Assembly: GCF_025854275.1 (NCBI RefSeq)
Contig: NZ_CP107567.1
Span: 7,254,001-7,318,000, forward strand
DNA: 64,000 nucleotides
DNA from: Streptomyces peucetius
GTDB lineage: Bacteria; Actinomycetota; Actinomycetes; Streptomycetales; Streptomycetaceae
Direction: 5' to 3'
The translations under genes and the position numbers were made by a program. Under the pieces are notes generated by a model. The model was not told where the DNA came from and made no database searches. It worked only from the letters and a program-made list of their open reading frames with translations. Below, piece after piece: positions 48,327-56,318 of this stretch (positions are counted from its first letter, which is position 1; every line of letters starts with the position of its first letter).

Positions 48327-49262
48327 ATGACGACGCTACAACCCCCACCGGCCGCGGCGGGTGCTGTCGGCCGGCCCGTGAAGCAGCCGGTGGAACGGCA
48401 GCGCTACGCGTGGACCGGATGGGGCTTCATGGCCCCCTTCGCGATCGTCTTCGCCCTCGTCTTCCTGGCTCCCATCGCCTACTCGCTCTATCTGAGCCTG
48501 TTCCGGGAACAACTCATCGGCGGCAACCAGTTCGTCGGTCTCGACAATTACCGGCGCGCCATGGAGGACCCGCAGTTCTGGTCCGGGCTCGGCCGCGTCG
48601 CGCTCTTCCTCGCCGTCCAGGTGCCGGTCATGCTCGGCATCTCGCTGATCGTGGCGCTCGCCCTGGACAGCGGCCGTCTCTACGGCAAGAGCTTCTTCCG
48701 CATCTCGATCTTCCTGCCCTACGCCGTTCCCGCCGTCGTGGCCACCCTGATGTGGGGCTTCATGTACGGCACCCGGTTCGGGCTTCTCGGTGACGTCAAC
48801 GACGCACTGGGCACCGCGATCCCGGACCCGCTCTCCCCGGATCTCGTCCTCGCCGCGATCGGCAACATCGTCACCTGGGAGTTCGTGGGCTACAACATGC
48901 TCATCTTCTACTCCGCGCTGCGCGTGATACCCCACTCCCTCTACGAGGCGGCGGAGATCGACGGCGCCGGGCAGTTCCGCGTCATCACCGCGATCAAGCT
49001 GCCCGCCATCCGGGGAGCGCTCGTCATCGCGACGATCTTCTCGGTCATCGGCAGCTTCCAGCTCTTCAACGAGCCGAGCATTCTGCAGAATCTCGCCCCC
49101 AACGCGATCACGACGTACTTCACGCCGAACCTCTACACCTACTCGCTGGCCTTCTCCGGCGGACAGCACAACTACGCCGCGACGGTCGCCCTGGTGATGG
49201 GCCTGATCACCATGGTCATCGCCTACGCGGTGCAGCTGCGCGGCATGAACAAGGGAGCGTGA
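48327..49262 (+). CDS. Carbohydrate ABC transporter permease (MalF type)
   Basis: A 311-aa membrane protein with six helices. The N-terminal half carries the MalF-type TM start (WTGWGFMAPFAIVFALVFLAPIAYSLYLSL), and the EAA loop YEAAEIDGAGQFRVITAIKLPAIRG contacts the ATPase. CUT1-type sugar importers use a shared ATPase (MsiK) encoded elsewhere in Streptomyces, which explains why no ATPase gene is present here. ATG 48327 follows GCGAGGAAC. The stop is four bases before the next gene. Confidence 0.94.
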   Translation: MTTLQPPPAAAGAVGRPVKQPVERQRYAWTGWGFMAPFAIVFALVFLAPIAYSLYLSLFREQLIGGNQFVGLDNYRRAMEDPQFWSGLGRVALFLAVQVPVMLGISLIVALALDSGRLYGKSFFRISIFLPYAVPAVVATLMWGFMYGTRFGLLGDVNDALGTAIPDPLSPDLVLAAIGNIVTWEFVGYNMLIFYSALRVIPHSLYEAAEIDGAGQFRVITAIKLPAIRGALVIATIFSVIGSFQLFNEPSILQNLAPNAITTYFTPNLYTYSLAFSGGQHNYAATVALVMGLITMVIAYAVQLRGMNKGA

Positions 49263-49265
49263 ACG

Positions 49266-50213
49266 ATGGGCAGCCCCACCCTGATCGCGTCCGGCACCAC
49301 CCCCGACCGCGCCACCCGAGGTACGCCGAGGCTGCGGACCCCCCGCCGTACACGGCGGCCCGGTCCGCGTCGCACGCGTCGCAGCGTCCTGCTCACCGTG
49401 CTCACCGGACTGGTCCTCCTCTACAGCCTGGTGCCGCTGCTCTGGCTGCTGATCAGCGCGACGAAGACCCAGAAAGGCCTGGCCGGCTCCTTCGGCCTCT
49501 GGTTCAGCGACGACTTCGCGCTCTGGGACAACATCGTCCAGACCTTCAGCTACGACGACGGCGTCTTCACCCGCTGGCTGCTGAACACCCTGCTGTACGT
49601 CGTCGTCGGCGCCGGCGGAGCCACGTTCCTCGCGGTACTCGGCGGCTACGCGCTGGCCAAGTTCGAATTCCCCGGCAAGCGGGCCGTCTTCGCCGTGGTC
49701 ATCGGCGCGGTGGCCGTCCCCGGCACGGCCCTGGCGGTGCCCACCTTCCTGATGTTCAGCCGGCTGGGTCTGACCGACACCCCCTGGGCGGTGATCGTTC
49801 CGTCCCTCATCTCCCCGTTCGGCCTCTACCTCATGTGGGTCTTCGCCGCCGAGGCGATACCCACCGAGCTGATGGAAGCCGCCCGCATCGATGGGGCGAG
49901 CGAGGCGCGCATCTTCTTCCGGGTGGGCCTGCCGCTGCTGGCACCCGGACTCGTCACCGTGCTGCTGTTCACGATGGTCGCCACCTGGAACAACTTCTTC
50001 CTGCCGCTGATCATGATCAGGGATCCGGACTGGTACCCCCTGACCCTGGGGCTGAACGCCTGGAACGCCCAGGCGGCGACGGCCGGCGGCGAAGTCGTCT
50101 TCCACCTCGTGATCACCGGATCGCTGATCACGATCCTGCCGCTCATCGCGGCGTTCCTGCTGCTGCAGAGGTACTGGCGGTCCGGTCTGGCCGCAGGAAG
50201 CGTCAAGGAATAG
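49266..50213 (+). CDS. Carbohydrate ABC transporter permease (MalG type)
   Basis: A 315-aa membrane protein with six helices after a ~40-residue basic, cytosolic N-terminus. The EAA loop is PTELMEAARIDGASEARIFFRVGLPLLAPG. It forms the translocation pore with the preceding permease. Only 3 bp separate its start from that gene. Both depend on the solute-binding lipoprotein two genes on and on an unlinked ATPase. Confidence 0.94.
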   Translation: MGSPTLIASGTTPDRATRGTPRLRTPRRTRRPGPRRTRRSVLLTVLTGLVLLYSLVPLLWLLISATKTQKGLAGSFGLWFSDDFALWDNIVQTFSYDDGVFTRWLLNTLLYVVVGAGGATFLAVLGGYALAKFEFPGKRAVFAVVIGAVAVPGTALAVPTFLMFSRLGLTDTPWAVIVPSLISPFGLYLMWVFAAEAIPTELMEAARIDGASEARIFFRVGLPLLAPGLVTVLLFTMVATWNNFFLPLIMIRDPDWYPLTLGLNAWNAQAATAGGEVVFHLVITGSLITILPLIAAFLLLQRYWRSGLAAGSVKE

Positions 50214-50231
50214 CCCCAGCGCGAGCCCAGT

Positions 50232-50305
50232 GCAGTACCCGAGCCCCCGTTCAATGCCCGAGCCCCGTCCGTACCGACCTCATCCGCGCAGTACCCGAGC
50301 CCCCG
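50232..50305. repeat. 18-bp direct repeat in the permease/binding-protein gap
   Basis: GCAGTACCCGAGCCCCCG occurs at 50232-50249 and 50288-50305, with a shorter relative (CCCGAGCCCC) between. The C-rich gap precedes the binding-protein gene and may shape mRNA stability. Confidence 0.6.
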
Positions 50306-50354
50306 CACCCCCCGCCCGCACGGTTTCGGCCCACGACGAAGTGGAAACACCCTC

Positions 50355-51695
50355 ATGTCCCTGAAGACCCGCCGCATCCTGAGCGGCACCGGCCTCCTCT
50401 GCGCTCTCGCCCTCCTGGCCACCGCCTGCGGCGGTTCCTCCGACGCCTCGTCCGGTCCGCAGGAGATATCGGAGAAGGACATCCAGGCCGCCCTGGAGAA
50501 GGGCGGCACGATCACGGTGTGGGCCTGGGAGCCCACACTGAAGTCCGTCGCCGCCGACTTCCAGAAGAAGTACCCGAAGGTCAAGGTCGATCTGGTCAAC
50601 TCCGGTACCTCCAACGACGCGTACACCGCCCTGAGCAACGCCGTCTCGGCGGGCAAGGGCGTGCCCGACGTCGCACAGATCGAGTACTTCGCCCTGGGCC
50701 AGTACACGCTGTCCAAGTCCCTCACCGACCTGTCCGGCTTCGGCGCCGAGGAACTGGCCGGCCGGTACACCCCCGGACCGTGGAACGCCGTCGCCTCCGA
50801 GCAGGGGGTCCACGGACTGCCCATGGACTCCGGGCCGATGGCGATGTTCTACAACAAGAAGGTCTTCGACCAGCACGGCATCGAGGCGCCGACCACCTGG
50901 GACGAGTACGTCGAAGCCGGCCGCAAGCTCCACCGGGCCGACCCTGACGCCTACATCACCAGCGACACCGGCGACGCGGGGATGACCGCGAGCATGCTCT
51001 GGCAGGCCGGTTCCCGTCCCTTCAAGGCGAACGGCAGCGACATCACCGTCGACTTCTCCGAGCAGACCACCGCCGCGTACACCGGGACCTGGCAGAAGCT
51101 GATCTCCGAGGACCTCGTCGCCCCCGTCAAGCCCTGGACGGACGAGTGGTACCAGGGCCTCGGCGACGGCACCATAGCCACCCTGATCTCCGCCGCCTGG
51201 ATGCCCGCCAACTTCGCCTCCGGCGTCAAGGGCGCCTCCGGCGACTGGCGCGTCGCCCCGCTGCCCCAGTGGACCGAGGGCGGCGAGGCGAGCGCCGAGA
51301 ACGGCGGCAGTTCGCTCGTCCTGCCCGAGGCCGGCAAGAACGAGGCGCTCGCGTACGCCTTCATCGAGTACGCCAACGCCGGTGACGGAGTGAAGACCCG
51401 CATCGCCGAGGGCGCCTTCCCCGCCACCAAGGCGGAGCTGGACTCCGAGGCGTTCCGCAGCACCGAGTTCGAGTACTTCGGCGGCCAGCAGGCCAACAAG
51501 ATCTTCGCCGAGTCCGCCGCCCGAGTCTCCGACGACTGGACCTACCTCCCCTACCAGGCCTACGCCAACTCGGTCTTCAACGACACGGCGGGCCAGGCCT
51601 ACGTCTCGGACATCACGCTGGCCGAGGGGCTCCGGAACTGGGAGAAGGCCATCGTCAAGTACGGCACCGAGCAGGGCTTCAGCGTCAACAAGTGA
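50355..51695 (+). CDS. Carbohydrate-binding lipoprotein of the ABC transporter
   Basis: A 446-aa CUT1-type solute-binding protein. The signal peptide ends in the lipobox LLATAC (Cys near residue 26), so it is anchored to the outer face of the membrane. The mature part begins ITVWAWEPTLKSVAADFQKKYPKVKV and contains GLPMDSGPMAMFYNKKVF, features of maltose- and oligosaccharide-binding proteins. With two permeases it would import the oligosaccharide released by the secreted GH30 enzyme; beta-galacto-oligosaccharide is inferred from the neighbours. Confidence 0.93.
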   Translation: MSLKTRRILSGTGLLCALALLATACGGSSDASSGPQEISEKDIQAALEKGGTITVWAWEPTLKSVAADFQKKYPKVKVDLVNSGTSNDAYTALSNAVSAGKGVPDVAQIEYFALGQYTLSKSLTDLSGFGAEELAGRYTPGPWNAVASEQGVHGLPMDSGPMAMFYNKKVFDQHGIEAPTTWDEYVEAGRKLHRADPDAYITSDTGDAGMTASMLWQAGSRPFKANGSDITVDFSEQTTAAYTGTWQKLISEDLVAPVKPWTDEWYQGLGDGTIATLISAAWMPANFASGVKGASGDWRVAPLPQWTEGGEASAENGGSSLVLPEAGKNEALAYAFIEYANAGDGVKTRIAEGAFPATKAELDSEAFRSTEFEYFGGQQANKIFAESAARVSDDWTYLPYQAYANSVFNDTAGQAYVSDITLAEGLRNWEKAIVKYGTEQGFSVNK

Positions 51696-51757
51696 GCGCC
51701 GGCGATCCGGGCTCCAGGACATCACCCGCCCACCGCGGGCGCATCGGAAGGACCACC

Positions 51758-53803
51758 ATGATCAGCACCCTCCTGTCCCAGCCGCAGCCCGGGCCGGACG
51801 GTGGACCCACCCACCGGATCGCGTACGGTGCCGACTACAACCCCGACCAGTGGCCGCGCGAGGTCTGGGACGAGGACGTCCGGCTGATGCTCGAGGCCGG
51901 CGTCAACATCGTCTCCCTGGCGATCTTCTCCTGGGCCCGGATCCAGCCGGCCGAGGACCGGTGGGACTTCGGCTGGCTCGACGAGGTCATGGACCTGCTG
52001 CACGCCCACGGGATCGGCGTCGACCTGGCCACCGCCACCGCCTCACCGCCGCCGTGGCTCACCACCGCCCACCCGGAGATCCTGCCCGTCACCGCCTCCG
52101 GGGAGACCCTGTCGCCGGGCGCGCGCCAGCACTGGCGCCCCACCTCGCCGGTCTTCCGGACCCACGCGCTGCGCCTGGTGACGGCCCTCGCCACACGCTA
52201 CGCGGACCACCCCGCCCTGGTCGCCTGGCACATCTCCAACGAGCTCGGCTGCCACAACGTCCACGACTACTCCGACGACGCCGCCCGTGCCTTCCGGGAC
52301 TGGCTGCGCGCCCGCTACGAAACCCTCGACCGCCTCAACGAGGCCTGGGGCACCGCCTTCTGGTCCCAGCGCTACAGCGACTGGCAGCAGATCCTGCCGC
52401 CCCGGCTGGCCGCCTCCCACCCCAACCCGACGCAGCAGCTGGACTTCAAACGCTTCTCCTCGGACGCGCTGAAGGAGCATCTGCGCGCGGAACGCGACAT
52501 CCTGCGCCGGCTCACCCCGCATGTTCCCGTCACCACCAACTTCATGGTGATGCCCGGCATCAAGGGCATGAACTACGCCGACTGGGCCGACGAGATCGAC
52601 TTCGTCTCCAACGACCACTACACCCACCCGGGCCCGCAGGCGCAGGACGAGCTGTCCTTCTCCGCCAACCTCACCAGCGGCATCTCCGGAGGCCGCCCCT
52701 GGTTCCTGATGGAGCACTCCACCAGCGCGGTCAACTGGCAGCCGGTCAACCTGCCCAAGGAGACCGGCGAACTGGCCCGCGACTCCCTGCTGCACGTGGC
52801 ACATGGAGCCGACGCCGTCTGCTTCTTCCAGTGGCGCCAGTCAGCCGCCGGTGCGGAGAAGTACCACTCCGCGATGGTGCCGCACGCCGGCGCCGACAGC
52901 GACGTCTTCCGCACCGTCGCGGCGCTGGGCGGGACGCTCCGGGAACTGGCGCCCGTCGCCGGGTCCGTACGGGAGCCGGCACAGGCCGCGATCGTCTTCG
53001 ACTGGGAGTCGTGGTGGGCGAGCGAACAGGACTCCCATCCCACCTCACGGCTGAACTACCACCAGGAAGCCCTCGACTGGTACTCGGCACTCCTGGACCT
53101 CGGCATCCGCGCCGACGTCGTCACCACGGCCACCGACCTCGACCGGTACCGGCTGGTCGTCGCACCGGTCCTGCACATGATTCCCGCGACGCTGGCCAAG
53201 CGGCTCACGCGGTACGCCGAGAACGGCGGCCACCTCGTCACCACCTACTTCTCGGGCATCGTCGACGAGAACGACCACGTCTGGCTCGGCGGCTATCCGG
53301 GCGCCCTGCGGGACATCCTCGGCATCCGCGCGCAGGAGTTCGCCCCGCTGCCCGACGGTTCGAGCGTCCCCCTGGACGACGGCACCACCGGCACGCTCTG
53401 GACCGACCACCTCGCCGTCACCGACCCCGCCACCGAGGTGCTCGCCCGTTACGCCGCCGGCGAGCAGGCCGGACGGCCTGCCGTGACCCGCCGCGCCACC
53501 GGCACCGGTTCGGCCGGCTACGTCTCCACCCGGCTCGGCCGGGACGGACTCACCCGGCTGCTGCCCCGGCTGCTCGCCCCCGCGGGAGTCGAGAGCGAGC
53601 TGCCGAAGGAGGCCCGCGGCCGTGTGGAGGCGACCGTGCGCACCGCGGACGGCAGCCGCTACCTCTTCCTGGTGAACCGCACCGACGAGCAGGTGACCGT
53701 ACCGGGACTGGCGGGCGAGGTGCTCGTCGGCGAAGCCGCCGCCCCCGGCGCGCTCGTGGTGGCCCCGCGCGGAGTGACCGTACTGCGGCAGCCCGCCGTC
53801 TGA
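51758..53803 (+). CDS. Beta-galactosidase, glycoside hydrolase family 42
   Basis: A 681-aa intracellular GH42 enzyme. GADYNPDQWPREVWDEDVRLM is the classic N-terminus; the acid/base Glu is in AWHISNELGCHN (about residue 162) and the nucleophile Glu in WFLMEHSTSAVNWQ (about 319). The trimerisation and C-terminal domains follow. GH42 enzymes hydrolyse beta-linked galactosides, often galacto-oligosaccharides from plant galactans rather than lactose. ATG 51758 is chosen because GGAAGGA lies just upstream; an upstream in-frame GTG at 51692 would overlap the preceding gene. Confidence 0.94.
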   Translation: MISTLLSQPQPGPDGGPTHRIAYGADYNPDQWPREVWDEDVRLMLEAGVNIVSLAIFSWARIQPAEDRWDFGWLDEVMDLLHAHGIGVDLATATASPPPWLTTAHPEILPVTASGETLSPGARQHWRPTSPVFRTHALRLVTALATRYADHPALVAWHISNELGCHNVHDYSDDAARAFRDWLRARYETLDRLNEAWGTAFWSQRYSDWQQILPPRLAASHPNPTQQLDFKRFSSDALKEHLRAERDILRRLTPHVPVTTNFMVMPGIKGMNYADWADEIDFVSNDHYTHPGPQAQDELSFSANLTSGISGGRPWFLMEHSTSAVNWQPVNLPKETGELARDSLLHVAHGADAVCFFQWRQSAAGAEKYHSAMVPHAGADSDVFRTVAALGGTLRELAPVAGSVREPAQAAIVFDWESWWASEQDSHPTSRLNYHQEALDWYSALLDLGIRADVVTTATDLDRYRLVVAPVLHMIPATLAKRLTRYAENGGHLVTTYFSGIVDENDHVWLGGYPGALRDILGIRAQEFAPLPDGSSVPLDDGTTGTLWTDHLAVTDPATEVLARYAAGEQAGRPAVTRRATGTGSAGYVSTRLGRDGLTRLLPRLLAPAGVESELPKEARGRVEATVRTADGSRYLFLVNRTDEQVTVPGLAGEVLVGEAAAPGALVVAPRGVTVLRQPAV

Positions 53804-53948
53804 CCCTCCCCACCCCGCCCTCCGCCCCTCCGTCCCCTCCCGTCCCTCCGCCACCGCGCCCGGTCCGGCGCCCGAGCGATCAGCGCAACCGGCAGGCGTC
53901 ACCCCGCCACGCCGTCCGTCGAAGGCCCACCGTCCCACGGGAGACTGA
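53804..53948 (+). other. C-rich, G-poor spacer between GH42 and GH30 genes
   Basis: The first ~60 bases of this 145-bp gap are nearly pure C/T (for example CCCTCCCCACCCCGCCC), a composition typical of Rho-utilisation sites. No promoter is evident, so the GH30 gene may be partly uncoupled from the operon at this point. Confidence 0.4.
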
Positions 53949-55991
53949 ATGGCACGCCGCAGCCGCGCACAACGGTTCCTGGCCGTCCTCGGTACCACCG
54001 CCCTGACCACCGCCGTCGCCCTGACGGCCACACCGCCGCCCCAGGCACGGGCGGCCGATGCCACGGCCGTCACGGTACGGCCCGACCCCTCGTACCGGCA
54101 GCCCGCCTTCGAAGGCTGGGGCACCAGCCTCGTCTGGTTCGCCAACGCGACCGGCGGCTACCCCGACGAGATACGCGAGGAACTGGCCGAACGGCTCTTC
54201 GGAGACGACGGCCTCGCCCTGAACATCGCCCGCTACAACATCGGCGGCGGCAACGCCCCGGACGTCAAGGACTATCTGCGGCCCGGGGGAGCGGTGCCCG
54301 GCTGGTGGCGCGCCCCCGAGGGCACGACCCGCGAGGACACCGACTGGTGGAGCGCGGACGACCCCGCCGACTGGAACCCGGACGCCGACCGCGCCCAGCG
54401 CTGGTGGGTCGACCGGATCAAGGGCGAGGTCGACCACTGGGAGACGTTCAGCAACTCACCGCCGTGGTTCATGACGAACAGCGGCTATGTGTCCGGCGGC
54501 TTCGACTCCCGCACCGACCAGCTGCGCGCGAACTCCGTCGACGACTTCGCCGCCTACCTGGCGGGCGCGACCGAGCGACTGGAGAACGCCCACGGCATCG
54601 AGGTCGACACGCTCGACCCCTTCAACGAACCCAACACGTCCTACTGGGGCACGCGCCTGGGCGCCGACGGCGAACCGGTCGGCGGCCGGCAGGAGGGCGC
54701 CCACATGGGCCCCGAACTCCAGCAGCGGGTGATCCGCGCCCTGGCACCGGCGCTGCGCAAGTCCGGTACGCACGCCCGGATCTCCGCCATGGACGAGACC
54801 AACCCCACCACCTTCGCCCGCAACTGGTCCTCCTACCCGCAGGAGGTGCGCGACCTCGTCCATCAGATGAACGTCCACACCTACGGCACCGGCGGCCGCA
54901 CCACGGTCCGCGACCTGGCCAAAGCGGCGGACAAACCGCTGTGGATGAGCGAGGTCGGGGGCGACTGGGGCGACGGCCAGGACTTCGAGGACATGTCGCC
55001 GGGTCTCGGCCTCGCCCGGCACATCGTCGACGATCTGCGTGAACTGGAACCGCGTGCCTGGGTGTTCTGGCAGCCCGTCGAGGACTACGACAACATGGCG
55101 CCGGGCGGCGAGTCGGAGAAGGGCGGCAACTGGGGAAGCATTCAGCTGCCCTTCGACTGCACCGCGGCGGACACCCTGGAGACCTGCCCGATCCGTACCA
55201 ACACCAAGTTCGACACCGCCCGCAACTTCACCCACTACATCAAGCCCGGCGACCGGCTGGTGAAAGTCGACGACACCTCCAGCGCCGCCGCCGTCAGCAG
55301 GACGGGCGACGCCGCCGCCGTCGTCCACGTCAACGACGGCACCGCCCCGCGCACCGTCACCGTCGACCTGTCGAAATTCGGCCGGGTCGACGGTGACGCC
55401 ACCGTCACACCCGTCGTCACCAGCGCCGAGGGGAAGCTCGTCCGGCACGACGCCGTGCCCGTCACCGGCCGGAGCGCCTCCTTCACCGTGCCCGCCGAGT
55501 CGGTGACCACCTTCCTGGTCCACGGCGTGTCCGGTGTCGCGGAGGACGCCCCGCTGGTCCACGAGGGCCGCACCTATCTGCTGACGGGCGCGCAGAGCGG
55601 CAAGGCGCTCACCGTCACGGAGGACGGGACCCGGCTCGTCATCTCGACCAAGGGCCAGGACCCGGCCGCGTCGGGGCAGCACTGGCAACTGCGGCCGGCC
55701 GCCGGGCCGACCGGCAGCCGGAAGCAGTACGTACTCACCGACGCGGCCGGGGGCAAGCGGCTCGCCGAGCGGGACGGAGCACCCGTCCTCGAACCCGACC
55801 TCGGCCGCGGCGACCGAGCCGCCCGATGGATCATGTCGACGACCGGTGACGGCACGTGGACGCTGGTCAACGCGTCCTCCGGCCGTCTGCTCGAAGTGTC
55901 CGGCCAGGCCACGCACGACGGAGCGGCCGTCACCGTCTGGCAGCCGAACTCCGGCGCCAACCAGCGCTGGACGGTGACCGACATCGGCTGA
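53949..55991 (+). CDS. Secreted GH30 family enzyme (endo-beta-1,6-galactanase-like) with ricin-type CBM13
   Basis: A 680-aa secreted glycoside hydrolase. The signal peptide (MARRSRAQRFLAVLGTTALT...) ends near ARAAD. The catalytic TIM barrel opens with FEGWGTSLVWFANATGGYP and has the acid/base Glu in DPFNEPNTSYWG (about residue 227) and the nucleophile Glu in LWMSEVGGDWGDG (about 335); a GH30 beta-domain follows. The C-terminal ~140 residues are a ricin B-type CBM13 (QHWQLRPAAG, AVTVWQPNSGANQRWTV). The sequence resembles the endo-beta-1,6-galactanase branch that cuts the side chains of type II arabinogalactan. ATG 53949 follows GGGAG. Partner enzyme GH42 and the ABC importer support this substrate. 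Confidence 0.85.
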   Translation: MARRSRAQRFLAVLGTTALTTAVALTATPPPQARAADATAVTVRPDPSYRQPAFEGWGTSLVWFANATGGYPDEIREELAERLFGDDGLALNIARYNIGGGNAPDVKDYLRPGGAVPGWWRAPEGTTREDTDWWSADDPADWNPDADRAQRWWVDRIKGEVDHWETFSNSPPWFMTNSGYVSGGFDSRTDQLRANSVDDFAAYLAGATERLENAHGIEVDTLDPFNEPNTSYWGTRLGADGEPVGGRQEGAHMGPELQQRVIRALAPALRKSGTHARISAMDETNPTTFARNWSSYPQEVRDLVHQMNVHTYGTGGRTTVRDLAKAADKPLWMSEVGGDWGDGQDFEDMSPGLGLARHIVDDLRELEPRAWVFWQPVEDYDNMAPGGESEKGGNWGSIQLPFDCTAADTLETCPIRTNTKFDTARNFTHYIKPGDRLVKVDDTSSAAAVSRTGDAAAVVHVNDGTAPRTVTVDLSKFGRVDGDATVTPVVTSAEGKLVRHDAVPVTGRSASFTVPAESVTTFLVHGVSGVAEDAPLVHEGRTYLLTGAQSGKALTVTEDGTRLVISTKGQDPAASGQHWQLRPAAGPTGSRKQYVLTDAAGGKRLAERDGAPVLEPDLGRGDRAARWIMSTTGDGTWTLVNASSGRLLEVSGQATHDGAAVTVWQPNSGANQRWTVTDIG

Positions 55992-56012
55992 GGCACACAG
56001 CTGAACGGGACC

Positions 56013-56054
56013 GGGCCGCAGCCTTCCTCCGCCTGTCCGGAGAGGCTGCGGCCC
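56013..56054 (+). terminator. Strong hairpin terminator after the galactan operon
   Basis: Outer stem GGGCCGCAGCCT / AGGCTGCGGCCC (12 bp, perfect) and inner stem CTCCG / CGGAG around CCTGTC. Confidence 0.85.
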
Positions 56055-56318
56055 GTGTTCGTGTGGTCAGGAGAGACTGCAAGCCCGTATTCGTGCTGCC
56101 GTGCGAAGCCTCATACCAGAGCGGGACGAATGGCGGGGAACTTTGGCAACTGCCGGTCCGACGTGTTCTCCCGGCGACTACCGTGTGTTGCCGGTGATCG
56201 ACGGTGGGTTCTCGTTCGCGTGCCCGGAGTCCACCGTGGAGCCATGCCGACCACGGCCGGCCGGATGCCGGACGACAGCACCACGCCGATCCCTGGGGCC
56301 CACGTACCGAGGACGCCG
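56055..56318 (+). promoter_or_regulatory. Upstream region of the conservon operon
   Basis: About 265 bp without a gene. The most promoter-like stretch is GGGGAACTTTGGCAAC (56135-56150), which resembles -35 elements of ECF sigma factors (GGAACT), followed 16 bp later by CGACG; the match is only partial. An in-frame ATG at 56244 could extend the kinase gene by 25 residues, but the sequence there is not protein-like. Confidence 0.3.
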
